Below are positions 31,015 through 39,224 of a stretch of 40,621 nucleotides of DNA, piece by piece (the first letter of the stretch is position 1; every line of letters begins with the position of its first letter). The notes under the pieces are model-generated. The model did no database searches and was not told the DNA's origin. It saw only the letters and a program-made list of their open reading frames with translations. Source of the stretch: a bacterium (GTDB lineage Bacteria; Krumholzibacteriota; Krumholzibacteriia; LZORAL124-64-63); assembly GCA_014730255.1 (NCBI GenBank), contig WJIQ01000227.1:1-40621 (forward strand), in the 5' to 3' direction. Both the position numbers and the translations under genes were made by a program.

Positions 31015-32514
31015 TTGGTTTCTGCGAGCAGCCTGACCTGGATCGTGTTCCTGCCCATGGGCGGGGCGCTGGCCGTCGCCCTGCTGCCGGCGGCCCGGCG
31101 CGAGGCGATCAAGACCGTGGCCCTCTGCACGGCCGCCCTGCCGGCCGTGCAGACCATCGTGCTGCTGCTGCGCCTGGATCCGCAGGACCTCAGCTTCCAG
31201 TTCATCGAGCATTTCACCTGGGCGCCGAGCCTGCAGTTCGAGTACTTCCTGGGCGTCGACGGACTCTCGCTCGCGCTGATGGCCATGACGACCATCATCA
31301 CCTTCATGGCCTTGCTGTCGGCCTGGAGCGTCGAGGAGGGCGCCAAGGGGTTCTTCGCGCTCATCCTGCTGCTCGAGACCGGCATGCTCGGCGCGCTGGC
31401 CTCCCTGGACACGACCCTCCTGTGGCTCTTCTGGGAACTGGTGCTGGTGTCGATCTTCCTGCTGGTGGTGCTGTGGGGCGACGAGGAGAGCCGGCGTGCC
31501 GGCCAGCAGTACCTGCTGCTCTCGCAGGCCGGCGCCCTCGCGCTTTTGCTGGCGTTGCTGGCGATCCGCCAGCACACCGTCCATCCCATCGACGGCGGAC
31601 CGACGGCGAGCCTCCCCCTGCAGCTCGACCTGGTCAACCACGACGTGTGGCTGGGCGCGACCGGGGTGCGGCGGTGGATCTTCGCCGGCATCGCCCTGGG
31701 CTGCGGCGTGCTCGTGCCCATCGTCCCGCTGCACGTCTGGCAGCCGCGCCTGCACCGCTCGACCCCGCTGGCGGTGCCGCTGCTGGCGACGGCGGTCGTG
31801 GCGAAGCTCGGCTTCTACGGCCTGCTGCGCCTGGCGCTGCCGATCCTCCCGGACGCGGCGGCGTGGGCGCGCCCGACGTTCGTCGTCCTGGGCGCCATCG
31901 CCTCCATCTACGGCGGCCTGGGCGCACTCGGACGGCGCGACCTGGCCGTGATCCTCGGGTACGGCAGCCTGAGCCTCTCGGGCCTGATCCTGGTGGGCAT
32001 CTTCACGCTCACACGGGAGGGCATGCTCGGTGCCGGTCAGCTGCTCGTCACCCACGGCCTGGTCTACACGATGCTGTTCGCGGCGGCGGCCGGGTTGCGC
32101 GATCGCAAGGGGCACCTGGACCTCGAGCGCTGGGGAGGGCTGTTCCGCAAGGCGCCGATCCTGGCGACGCTGCTGACGCTGGCATTGCTCGCGGCGTGGG
32201 GGATGCCCGGTCTGGCCATCTACCCCGGCGTGGCGATGGTGCTCTCCGGGGCGATGGCGGTCGAGCCGCTGGCGGCGCTGGCCGCGGCGGCCGGACTGCT
32301 GCTGACCGCGGCCTGGAGCAGCCGGGTCGTCCTGCGCATCTGCCTCGGCGAGCCGTCGGCCGACCTGGGCGAGATCCCGGCCGCGCGGGGGCGGGAGCTC
32401 GGCGTGCTGGTGCCCCTGGCCGTCCTGTCGCTGATCCTGGGCACGATGCCCCGGGCGCTGGCCGATCTGCTGAACGTCCTGATGAACGACCTCGTGCGGG
32501 TCGTGGGAGGTTGA
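31015..32514 (+). CDS. NuoM-like antiporter-type membrane protein, best conserved of the cluster
   Basis: A 499-residue protein with about 13-14 helices, close to NuoM (509). The start is a TTG at 31015 because GAAGGAG lies seven bases upstream. FLGVDGLSLALMAM and SLDTTLLWLFWELVLVSIFL are strong NuoM matches and keep the channel Glu (Glu141, E. coli E144). LVPIVPLHVWQPRLH aligns with KMPMVPLHGWLPDAH: the pumping Lys234 is Leu233 and the Asp of PDAH is Arg245. AKLGFYGLLRL keeps the Lys265 equivalent (Lys264). MPGLAIYPGVAM aligns with MPGTGNFVGEFM, so the Glu407 equivalent is Val406. Half of the proton path is therefore altered. A weak or different ion function, or a structural role, is inferred. 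Confidence 0.82.
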   Translation: MVSASSLTWIVFLPMGGALAVALLPAARREAIKTVALCTAALPAVQTIVLLLRLDPQDLSFQFIEHFTWAPSLQFEYFLGVDGLSLALMAMTTIITFMALLSAWSVEEGAKGFFALILLLETGMLGALASLDTTLLWLFWELVLVSIFLLVVLWGDEESRRAGQQYLLLSQAGALALLLALLAIRQHTVHPIDGGPTASLPLQLDLVNHDVWLGATGVRRWIFAGIALGCGVLVPIVPLHVWQPRLHRSTPLAVPLLATAVVAKLGFYGLLRLALPILPDAAAWARPTFVVLGAIASIYGGLGALGRRDLAVILGYGSLSLSGLILVGIFTLTREGMLGAGQLLVTHGLVYTMLFAAAAGLRDRKGHLDLERWGGLFRKAPILATLLTLALLAAWGMPGLAIYPGVAMVLSGAMAVEPLAALAAAAGLLLTAAWSSRVVLRICLGEPSADLGEIPAARGRELGVLVPLAVLSLILGTMPRALADLLNVLMNDLVRVVGG

Positions 32515-32515
32515 C

Positions 32516-33901
32516 GTGGGAACGACGACCGCCATCGACGCGACCGTCCCGGGCCTCGGCGCCCTGGCGGGCGAGATGGTGCTCGCGATCACGGTCGTGG
32601 TCGGCCTGCTGGTCGGGCCGGCGCGGCCCCGGGCGGCACGGCTGGTGGCCACGGCGGGACTCGCGATCACCCTGGGCCTCGTGCTCGCCGGTGGTGACGG
32701 CCGGGACCCGCTCGGGCTCGGGCCCCATCTGACCTCCGATGCGGCGACCATCTCGGCGCGCCTGACCCTGCTCGTGCTGGGGCTGGTGACCGTGATGGCG
32801 CTGGCTCCCGGGCGGGGGGCGCGGGCGCCGCTGGTCGTGCTCTCGGCCCTCGGCCTGATCGTCGTCTCGGCCGCGGCGAGCCTGGTCGGGCTGCTGCTGG
32901 GCCTGGTCCTCGCCCTGCTCGCGGCGATCCGCCTCGGCCAGCAGGAGGTGGGGCCGCAGCGCGTGGGCGAGCCGGTCGCCTCGCTGCGGCTGACGGTCGC
33001 GGGTTTCGGCATCGTCGCCGTGGCGGGCATCCTCTGGTGCGGGCTCGGCGGAAGCATGGCCTGGTCGGAGGTGCGCGACGGGCTGGCGGCGCGGCCGGTC
33101 CTGCCGCCCATCGCCGTCCCGCTCATCCTGGGGCTGCTCCTGCTGGGGCTGCTGCTGGGCCTGCTCGCCCCGGCGCGGGTCGCACCGGCCCGCGGACCGG
33201 TCGCCGCGTGGCTCGTCGTCGGGCCCGTGGCGGCGCTGGCGGTCCTGCCGCACCATCTGCTGCTGCCCATGCCGCCGGTGCCGACCCTCGCTTCGGTGCC
33301 GCAGGTGATGCTCGTGCTCGGGGCGCTGCTGGCCATCGGGTCGCTGACCGCGGCGCTCGCACGCGGTGGCGCGCTCGTCGACCCGCCGGACGGCCAGACG
33401 CTGGCGCGGCGGCTGCAGACCGCCGCCCCGGGGCAGCTCGGTCTGGTCTGGCTCGGCATGGCCGTCCTGGTGCCGGACGATGCGTTGCGAGCGGCCACGA
33501 CCGGGGCGCTCGTCCTCGCGATGGCGCATCTGGCGGCGGTGAGCCTGGCCACGGCCGCCGGCCGCGGCCTCGGCGATCGCCTCGCCCTGACCCTCCTGCT
33601 GCTGATCCTGGCGGGGGTCCCGCCACTGACGGGGTGGCGGCCGCGGTTCGGCCTGGTCGACGGCCTGCTCGCCGGCGAGGCGTATCTGGCCTGCGGACTG
33701 GCCGTGGTCGCGACGCTGCTCGGCTTCGTCGTCTACCTCCAGCCGCTGATCGGGCTGTGGCGCCGGCCCGCTGCGGCCTTCGCGCCATCGTCCGGGGCGA
33801 CCGTCTTGCCGCTGGCCGGGCGCCTCGCGATCTGGGTCGTGCTCCTGCTCCTGCTCGGACTGGGCTTGCGCGGTCTGGTCGCCTGGCCGATGGTCGGCTG
33901 A
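32516..33901 (+). CDS. Divergent NuoN-like antiporter-type membrane protein
   Basis: A 461-residue protein (NuoN is 485) with about 13 helices, starting at GTG with GGAGG five bases upstream. [20 protein letters not shown] at 365-384 aligns with NuoN AGIPMTLGFIGKFYVL; the channel Lys395 is Arg377. The helix region [20 protein letters not shown] stands where NuoN has KLSLVPFHLW (Lys217) and shows no lysine. The segment matching the E133 helix ([18 protein letters not shown]) has no acidic residue. The rest is a low-complexity Leu/Ala/Gly membrane sequence that would be hard to place without its neighbours. It ends the cluster; a hairpin follows its stop directly. Confidence 0.65.
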   Translation: MGTTTAIDATVPGLGALAGEMVLAITVVVGLLVGPARPRAARLVATAGLAITLGLVLAGGDGRDPLGLGPHLTSDAATISARLTLLVLGLVTVMALAPGRGARAPLVVLSALGLIVVSAAASLVGLLLGLVLALLAAIRLGQQEVGPQRVGEPVASLRLTVAGFGIVAVAGILWCGLGGSMAWSEVRDGLAARPVLPPIAVPLILGLLLLGLLLGLLAPARVAPARGPVAAWLVVGPVAALAVLPHHLLLPMPPVPTLASVPQVMLVLGALLAIGSLTAALARGGALVDPPDGQTLARRLQTAAPGQLGLVWLGMAVLVPDDALRAATTGALVLAMAHLAAVSLATAAGRGLGDRLALTLLLLILAGVPPLTGWRPRFGLVDGLLAGEAYLACGLAVVATLLGFVVYLQPLIGLWRRPAAAFAPSSGATVLPLAGRLAIWVVLLLLLGLGLRGLVAWPMVG

Positions 33902-33902
33902 T

Positions 33903-33918
33903 CGCGGATGCGTCCGCG
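33903..33918 (+). other. Hairpin directly after the membrane-arm-like operon
   Basis: CGCGGA-TGCG-TCCGCG begins two bases after the NuoN-like stop. It is a perfect 6-bp stem with a 4-base loop. No T-run follows, so it may be a weak terminator or an RNA end-stabilising structure before the pyrophosphatase gene 60 bases on. Confidence 0.4.
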
Positions 33919-33977
33919 GCGACCGGGCTTATCGTGTCCGGCGGGCGCCGATCCGAAACCACGTCAGGAGTGTTCCG

Positions 33978-34585
<608 letters not shown>

Positions 34586-34589
<4 letters not shown>

Positions 34590-35089
34590 ACCGCGCGTCA
34601 CCGCGTGCGCGTTCGGCCGTCGGCTCGCCGGTCGTGGCCCTGGCCGCGGCGCTCGTCGTGACCGCCGGCTGCGCGGGCCGCGCTCCGGAGCCGACGACGC
34701 ACACGGTGGGGGAGCGGACCGACGTCGCCCGCCTGGTCGCCGTGTTCGCCGACGCCGGCCTCGAGACGCGCGCCTTCGACGCGACCTCCCTGATCATCGC
34801 CGAGGACGGCGTCCAGGTGGTCGTCTTCCTCGAGGACGGCGGCCGGTCGCTGCAGGGCGTGATGGCCTGCCCGACGTGCGCCGAGCCGGCGCGGCCCGAG
34901 CACGTCGCGCGCTGGAACCGGACCCGCCGCTTCGGCCGCGCGTACGTCGACGCGGACGGGCTGCCGGTGCTGGCCGGCGACCTCGCGCTCGATCGCACGA
35001 CGACCGACCACACGGTGGCCGCATGGGGCCGGCTGATGCTGGCGATGGGGCGCGCGTTCCGCGACGAGGTCTGGTGGGCGGACGGCTAG
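34586..35089 (+). CDS. YbjN-domain lipoprotein
   Basis: A 167-residue predicted lipoprotein with lipobox VTAG-C at about residue 29. After a short linker, [20 protein letters not shown] begins an alpha/beta domain. [20 protein letters not shown] then [20 protein letters not shown] matches the later YbjN pattern, where a W-N-x-x-x-R-F core precedes a long strand. YbjN proteins are small adaptor-like domains related to secretion chaperones, with no known catalytic role. It overlaps the pyrophosphatase stop by ATGA. At its 3' end its TAG shares the bases CTAG (35086-35089) with the stop of the convergent gene. Confidence 0.7.
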
Positions 35090-36498
35090 TCCGGCCGTTC
35101 GAGCCGGCCGAGCGCCCGGCGCACCGACTGCCAGACGGGCTGGGCGAGGGACGGCCGGCGGGCGCGCTCGGCCAGCCAGGCGTCCGCAGCGGCGAGGTCG
35201 CGCCCGGCGAGGCTGTCGACGAGGGCCAGCTCGGGCGTGAACACGCGCGCGTGCGCCCCGGCCGACAGCGGCACCACGCCGGTGATCACCCCGGCCGGAT
35301 CGAGCCCCACCGCCAGCTCGACGATGTCCGCCGGGCGCCAGCCGTCCTGGACGACGCCGAGGATCCCCAGGCGCGCGCCGCCGGGGCCGACCACCGGGGC
35401 GGTGGCGGCATCACGGTCGAGCGCGAGGGGACGGCCGAGGCGGGCGTCCTCGCCGAAGATGGCCACGGTGATCTCGTGCCAGACCAGCGTGTCCAGACCC
35501 TCGCGGCGCGACGCGATCAGTGGCAGCGACCGCCAGAGCGAGGGCGGCACCGGCGTGGTGGGATTGAAGGCGATGTGCCCGTCCGGTCCGAGCTGCACCA
35601 GGTGCGGCACCTCGCGCACGCCCAGGCGCGCGAGGGCGAGACGATCGCGCGTGGCGAACGCGGGCAGGTCGGCGCATCGCAGGCGGGCGAGCCACTCGCG
35701 GTCGATCCGGTCGGCGCCGACCTGGACGATCACCACGCGACGGTCGTCGGCCTGCAGCGCGACGTGACGGTCGTGCAGCGACGGGCCGAGCGCCAGGCAA
35801 TGCGGGCAGCTCCGCGAGAGGAAGGCGATCAGGTCGCCGGCGCCGAGGGCGCGTCCGGTGGGCACGGGCCGACCGTCCGCATCACGCAGCGCCAGCGAGG
35901 GCAGGGGCAGGCCGTGTCCCCCCATGAGGCGGCGCGCGGTCGTCGATGCGGCCAGCTCGTCGTAGCTCGCCTGACGCAGACGCATCTCGCCGACGAGGCC
36001 GGGAACGAGCACGGCGAACGCGGCGATGACCAGGGCCAGCCTCGCGGCCGCGCGGGCGGAGCGGCCGGCCAGCCCCGCGACGGCGAGGACGGCGACGAGC
36101 ACGACCACGCCGTTGCGCAGGACGAGCCAGCCGTGATAGGACGTCGCCCCGCCCCACCCGCCGAAGCACCCGCAGTCGCCGAGGAACGACCGGTCGGCGG
36201 CGCTCCAGGCGATCAGCAGCGAGAAGGCGATGGTGATCGCCGTCAGGACCACGAGACCGCGACGGCGCGTCCGGGGCCAGGCGATCAGTCCGGCCACCAG
36301 GACCTCGCCCGCCCCGACCAGACGCATCCACGCTGCACGGGAGGCGAGCTCGGTCAGCGGGGCGAGCACCTCGGGCATCGTCCCGGCCGGATTGATCAGC
36401 TTCAGGACGCCGGACAGTGCGAAGACGGCGCCGGCCGCCAGCCAGGACAGCGTGGTCCAGCGGGGCGGGTCCGGCGTGGTCGGGGGCGTGGCGGTCAT
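35086..36498 (-). CDS. MauE/DoxX-type membrane protein fused to a thioredoxin-like domain
   Basis: A 470-residue protein. Residues 14-170 form a four-to-five helix MauE/DoxX module (AAGAVFALSGVLKLINPAGT) with the redox-type pair Cys109/Cys111 in FLGDCGCFGGWGG, the MauE hallmark. A linker is followed by a thioredoxin/peroxiredoxin-like domain (about 195-310) with Cys231 and Cys234 in SRSCPHCLALG and a cis-Pro region VREVPHL. The last 130 residues (IVELAVGLDPAGVITGVVPL) resemble an FMN-binding-type beta unit, weakly. The layout joins functions normally split between MauE and MauD, which make disulfides in a secreted subunit. It lies 17 bases after a Cys-rich lipoprotein gene. Start ATG 36498 has no clear ribosome site. 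Confidence 0.8.
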   Translation of the reverse strand: MTATPPTTPDPPRWTTLSWLAAGAVFALSGVLKLINPAGTMPEVLAPLTELASRAAWMRLVGAGEVLVAGLIAWPRTRRRGLVVLTAITIAFSLLIAWSAADRSFLGDCGCFGGWGGATSYHGWLVLRNGVVVLVAVLAVAGLAGRSARAAARLALVIAAFAVLVPGLVGEMRLRQASYDELAASTTARRLMGGHGLPLPSLALRDADGRPVPTGRALGAGDLIAFLSRSCPHCLALGPSLHDRHVALQADDRRVVIVQVGADRIDREWLARLRCADLPAFATRDRLALARLGVREVPHLVQLGPDGHIAFNPTTPVPPSLWRSLPLIASRREGLDTLVWHEITVAIFGEDARLGRPLALDRDAATAPVVGPGGARLGILGVVQDGWRPADIVELAVGLDPAGVITGVVPLSAGAHARVFTPELALVDSLAGRDLAAADAWLAERARRPSLAQPVWQSVRRALGRLERPD

Positions 36499-36515
36499 GC
36501 GCGTCGGGGGCGCGG

Positions 36516-36728
36516 TCAGGGCGCGGTGATGAACGACTTGGTCTCGCAGGTGGTCCAGATGCTGTCCACGCAGCGCCAGGACCCGTCCTCGAACTGCGCG
36601 CAGTAGAGGTCGTCCTCGCAGTCCCTGTCGTTCTCGCAGGTGTCGCAGAGGCCGGCGTCGCTGCAGCCGCACAGGCCGAGGGCCACGGCCGCGATCAGCA
36701 GCAGCATCGTGTTTCGCAGGACGCGCAC
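36516..36728 (-). CDS. Small Cys-rich lipoprotein
   Basis: A 70-residue predicted lipoprotein. A GTG start at 36728 is chosen because GAGGAG lies seven bases upstream. The signal MRVLRNTMLLLIAAVALGL leads to a lipobox-like LCG-C, so Cys22 is the likely lipidated residue. Six cysteines follow (28, 31, 37, 43, 53, 61) in the pattern C-x2-C-x5-C-x5-C-x9-C-x7-C, with acidic linkers (ENDRDCEDDLYC). This resembles short Dickkopf/EGF-like Cys-rich units found in myxobacterial lipoproteins and allows three disulfides. It lies 28 bases after the GT39-like gene and 17 bases before the MauE-thioredoxin gene, which suggests that enzyme oxidises it. Function is otherwise unknown. Confidence 0.75.
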   Translation of the reverse strand: MRVLRNTMLLLIAAVALGLCGCSDAGLCDTCENDRDCEDDLYCAQFEDGSWRCVDSIWTTCETKSFITAP

Positions 36729-36756
36729 GCTCGTTCTCCTCGTGAAGGTCGGCCGG

Positions 36757-38286
36757 TCACCAGCCGCCGCGGGTCCGGGGAGCCGGTGGTCCGGACGCGC
36801 GGCCCAGCGGCTCGCAGAGCTTGACCCCGTCGACCTCCTCGACGAAGGCATAGTGCCGTTCGAACTGCTCGAGCAGCAGGGTCATCTCCCGGTCGTCGAG
36901 GGCCGTGTTGATATCGTACATCCAGGCCCCGAGAACGGCTACGGCCGCGGCCTCGCGCCGGAACGCGCGCGCGAGCTCCTGTCGTCCCGCGACGTGAAAC
37001 CGTCGTCGGTCCACCGCGTCGAGCCGCTCGCTCACGCCGATGGCGAACTGGTTCTCCAGGCCGGGTAGCGGCTGGCGGCCCGCGCCGGCAACGTAACCCG
37101 GCCAGAAGGCGAACACCACGTCGTCGGGTCGGGTTCCCCGCTCGATGCGCGCGCACACGCGACGGTAGTGGTCGAGTTGCCAATGAGGCTCGCGGGGAAG
37201 GTCGTGGCGCAGCCAGCCGAGCGCGGCCAGCAACAGCAGCGGCGCGGCCACGGTCAGCGCGGCCGTCACCCGCGATCCCGGCCAGGGCAGGCGCATCGCC
37301 CCGCCCATCGCCGCCGGCAGCAGCATGATGGGCAGACCGCCGGTGAAGTACTGGCGGTACGCGGGGTCCGGCAGCAGGCAGGTCGCCGTGTAGACGGCCG
37401 CGACCGCGAGGCCGGCATCCTCGGCCGCGTCGACCGGGCCGGTGCGGCGACGGGTCCGCAGGCCCCAGCCCGAGAGCGCGATCAAGGCGAGCAGGCCCGG
37501 GCTGGTGCCCACGGCCGTGACGAGGGTCCCGACGGCTGCCGCGGCGCGTCGCCACCAGGCCGCATCCTCGAGCTCGCTGAAGCGCAGCTGATGGTAGTGC
37601 AGGTTGTTGAACAGGAATCGCCCGGGGTCGGCCGCCCAGGCCGCCCAGACCGGTGCCAATCCCAGCGCGAGGCCGACGAGCCAGGTGGCGGCCGGCCAGC
37701 GCCGACCGCGGCAGAGCAGGATCACGGCCGGCGCGACCGCGGCCGGCGCGTAGAGCAGCCGCGCGGAGGCGACCAGTCCGAGCGCCGCTCCCCCGACCAG
37801 CGCCCAGGTCATGGCCGTGCGGGGGCGCCCGGTCGCCGCGCCGGAGGTGGCCAGCAGGGCCAGGGCGACGCCGGCCCCGCTCATGGCGTAGGTCTTGACC
37901 GTCACCGACCAGGTCAGCCAGTCGCCGCTCAGGGCGACCAGCAGCAGGGCGGCCGCGCCGAGCCCCGGGCGTGACGGGTGGGCGCGGGCGAGCCACACCG
38001 CCAGCAGTGCGATGGCGACCGCGCTCCAGAGGACGGACACCAGGCGCAGCGACGGCAGCTGAGGCGCCCCCGCCACGGCGGCGGCCGGCGCGTAGAGCAC
38101 CGGCAGCAACGGTCCCTGGGGATAGAAGAAATCCGCGTACGGCCGCTGGCCGTCGGCGACCAGGCGGGCGGCCAGTCCGTAGTAGCCCTCGTCGCCGTCG
38201 ATCGGCCGGACGCTCGCGAACCACCCGGCGACCACCAGGTGCAGGCCCACCGCCGCCATCAGCCAGATTGCACCTCGTCGACGCAT
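36757..38286 (-). CDS. GT39-like integral membrane glycosyltransferase
   Basis: A 509-residue protein with about ten membrane helices. RPIDGDEGYYGLAARLVADG holds the acidic D-G-D-E motif of the GT-C (GT39/ArnT/PMT-like) fold at the end of helix 1, followed by RPYADFFYPQGPLLPVLYAP, the typical second block. Such enzymes move a sugar from a polyprenyl-phosphate carrier to lipid or protein on the periplasmic side. The soluble C-terminal part (YRRVCARIERGTRPDDVVFA) is also usual. Start is uncertain: ATG 38286 with AAAGG eight bases upstream is chosen, with 38319 and 38367 also in frame. It heads a three-gene minus-strand operon with the Cys-rich lipoprotein and the MauE-thioredoxin protein. The acceptor is unknown. 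Confidence 0.85.
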   Translation of the reverse strand: MRRRGAIWLMAAVGLHLVVAGWFASVRPIDGDEGYYGLAARLVADGQRPYADFFYPQGPLLPVLYAPAAAVAGAPQLPSLRLVSVLWSAVAIALLAVWLARAHPSRPGLGAAALLLVALSGDWLTWSVTVKTYAMSGAGVALALLATSGAATGRPRTAMTWALVGGAALGLVASARLLYAPAAVAPAVILLCRGRRWPAATWLVGLALGLAPVWAAWAADPGRFLFNNLHYHQLRFSELEDAAWWRRAAAAVGTLVTAVGTSPGLLALIALSGWGLRTRRRTGPVDAAEDAGLAVAAVYTATCLLPDPAYRQYFTGGLPIMLLPAAMGGAMRLPWPGSRVTAALTVAAPLLLLAALGWLRHDLPREPHWQLDHYRRVCARIERGTRPDDVVFAFWPGYVAGAGRQPLPGLENQFAIGVSERLDAVDRRRFHVAGRQELARAFRREAAAVAVLGAWMYDINTALDDREMTLLLEQFERHYAFVEEVDGVKLCEPLGRASGPPAPRTRGGW

Positions 38287-38387
38287 CGCCGGCGCCTTTC
38301 GGGCCGTGCGCCGTGACATCCCACGGCCGGCCTGATAGATTGGATCGTGGCCCGCGAACCGGTCCATGATCGATCACCGACCCCGCT

Positions 38388-38419
38388 TTGACAACCCGCA
38401 CGGCCGGTGTCCGGCCGTG
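38388..38419 (+). promoter_or_regulatory. Consensus -35 followed by a 9-bp leader hairpin
   Basis: A perfect TTGACA (38388-38393) is followed by an inverted repeat: CACGGCCGG (38399-38407), loop TGT, CCGGCCGTG (38411-38419). No good -10 hexamer lies 16-18 bases after the -35. The hairpin ends beside a GGAG ahead of the lipoprotein ATG at 38436, so it could act as a repressor site or mask the ribosome site. Confidence 0.35.
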
Positions 38420-38435
38420 GAGAACTGGAATCGCC

Positions 38436-39224
38436 ATGCGTCTGCTGCTCGCCTCGTTCGTCCTGATCCTGTCCGGACTGATGTTCGGTTGCGCCACCCG
38501 GGTCGAGGTGGCCGAGACCGATCCGGCCGTGGTCGCGCGGCTGATGGACGGGCGGCCCTTCGCCCTGGGCGGTGTCGTCGCCGCGGCCCATCTCGACGGC
38601 CGGCTGACCGACGAGGACGCCACGGCCGCCGACCAGGCGCTCTACCGGGCGTTCCTGTCCGAACGTCCCGACCTGACGGTGCTGCCGGTGCCGGCGGTCG
38701 AGGGACGCCTCGCCGACGGGACGCTGGCCGGGCTCGAGGCGGCCTTCGCCCGGCGTGGGCGTCTGCTACCGGGAGAACTGGTGCCGCATGCCCCGGCGTT
38801 CGAGGGCGGGGCGTTTCTGACCATGGTGCAGATCACGTCGGACAACGTCCGCACCATCCTGCCCGGCGAGCGATCGGGTCTGCCTCCGGACCGGGGCGGC
38901 GCCGAGGGCGTGCCCGAGGAGCAGGAGGACTGGACCCGGACCGTGCTCACCGAGCGCGAGATCGGCACGGCCATCCGGGTGTTCGACGTGACCGACGGGG
39001 CCCTGGTCTGGGAGGCGACCGCCACGACCCGCGACCGCCAGCGCTACCAGTACGAGGACGCCATCGGCGACGACACCGCCGTCTACGTCCGCGATCGGTT
39101 GCGCCAGGCCGACGAGCTCCAGACGCTCTCGCGCGGTGGCGACGCGCTGCAGGTCCCCGACCTCATCGACCTGCTCGAGAACGCCCTGGTCGAGCTGGTC
39201 AGGCGGCTGCCGGGCGGATCGTGA
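38436..39224 (+). CDS. Lipoprotein of unknown function
   Basis: A 262-residue predicted lipoprotein with signal MRLLLASFVLILSGLMFG and lipobox at the following Cys. The body has ALYRAFLSERPDLTVLPVPA, a segment with repeated TTRDRQRYQYEDAIGDD, and C-terminal LIDLLENALVELVRRLPGGS. The pattern of one or two compact alpha/beta units after a lipid anchor is like many envelope lipoproteins of unknown role; no catalytic residues are recognisable. TGGAA lies five bases before the ATG. The TGA overlaps the ATG of the thioredoxin-TPR gene (TGATG), so the two are translationally coupled and may work together. Confidence 0.75.
   Translation: MRLLLASFVLILSGLMFGCATRVEVAETDPAVVARLMDGRPFALGGVVAAAHLDGRLTDEDATAADQALYRAFLSERPDLTVLPVPAVEGRLADGTLAGLEAAFARRGRLLPGELVPHAPAFEGGAFLTMVQITSDNVRTILPGERSGLPPDRGGAEGVPEEQEDWTRTVLTEREIGTAIRVFDVTDGALVWEATATTRDRQRYQYEDAIGDDTAVYVRDRLRQADELQTLSRGGDALQVPDLIDLLENALVELVRRLPGGS

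Noticed and set aside
30532-33552. A 1006-codon minus-strand frame over the NuoL/M/N-like genes
   Set aside because: The composition is Arg/Ala/Gln/Pro-rich shadow sequence. The plus-strand genes carry NuoM/NuoN motifs, ribosome sites and overlapping starts.
27806-33901. Reading the cluster as an Mrp antiporter or a hydrogenase-4 type complex
   Set aside because: The NuoH-like gene with PVAPGGVAADLDAGLLW and the A-H-J-K-L-M-N order fit complex I better. No MnhE/F/G-like genes or NiFe-hydrogenase subunits are nearby.
27806-33901. Reading the cluster as decaying complex I pseudogenes
   Set aside because: All seven frames are open, overlap with conserved ATGA/GTGA spacing and have good ribosome sites, which is not expected of decay; the losses are of specific residues and loops.
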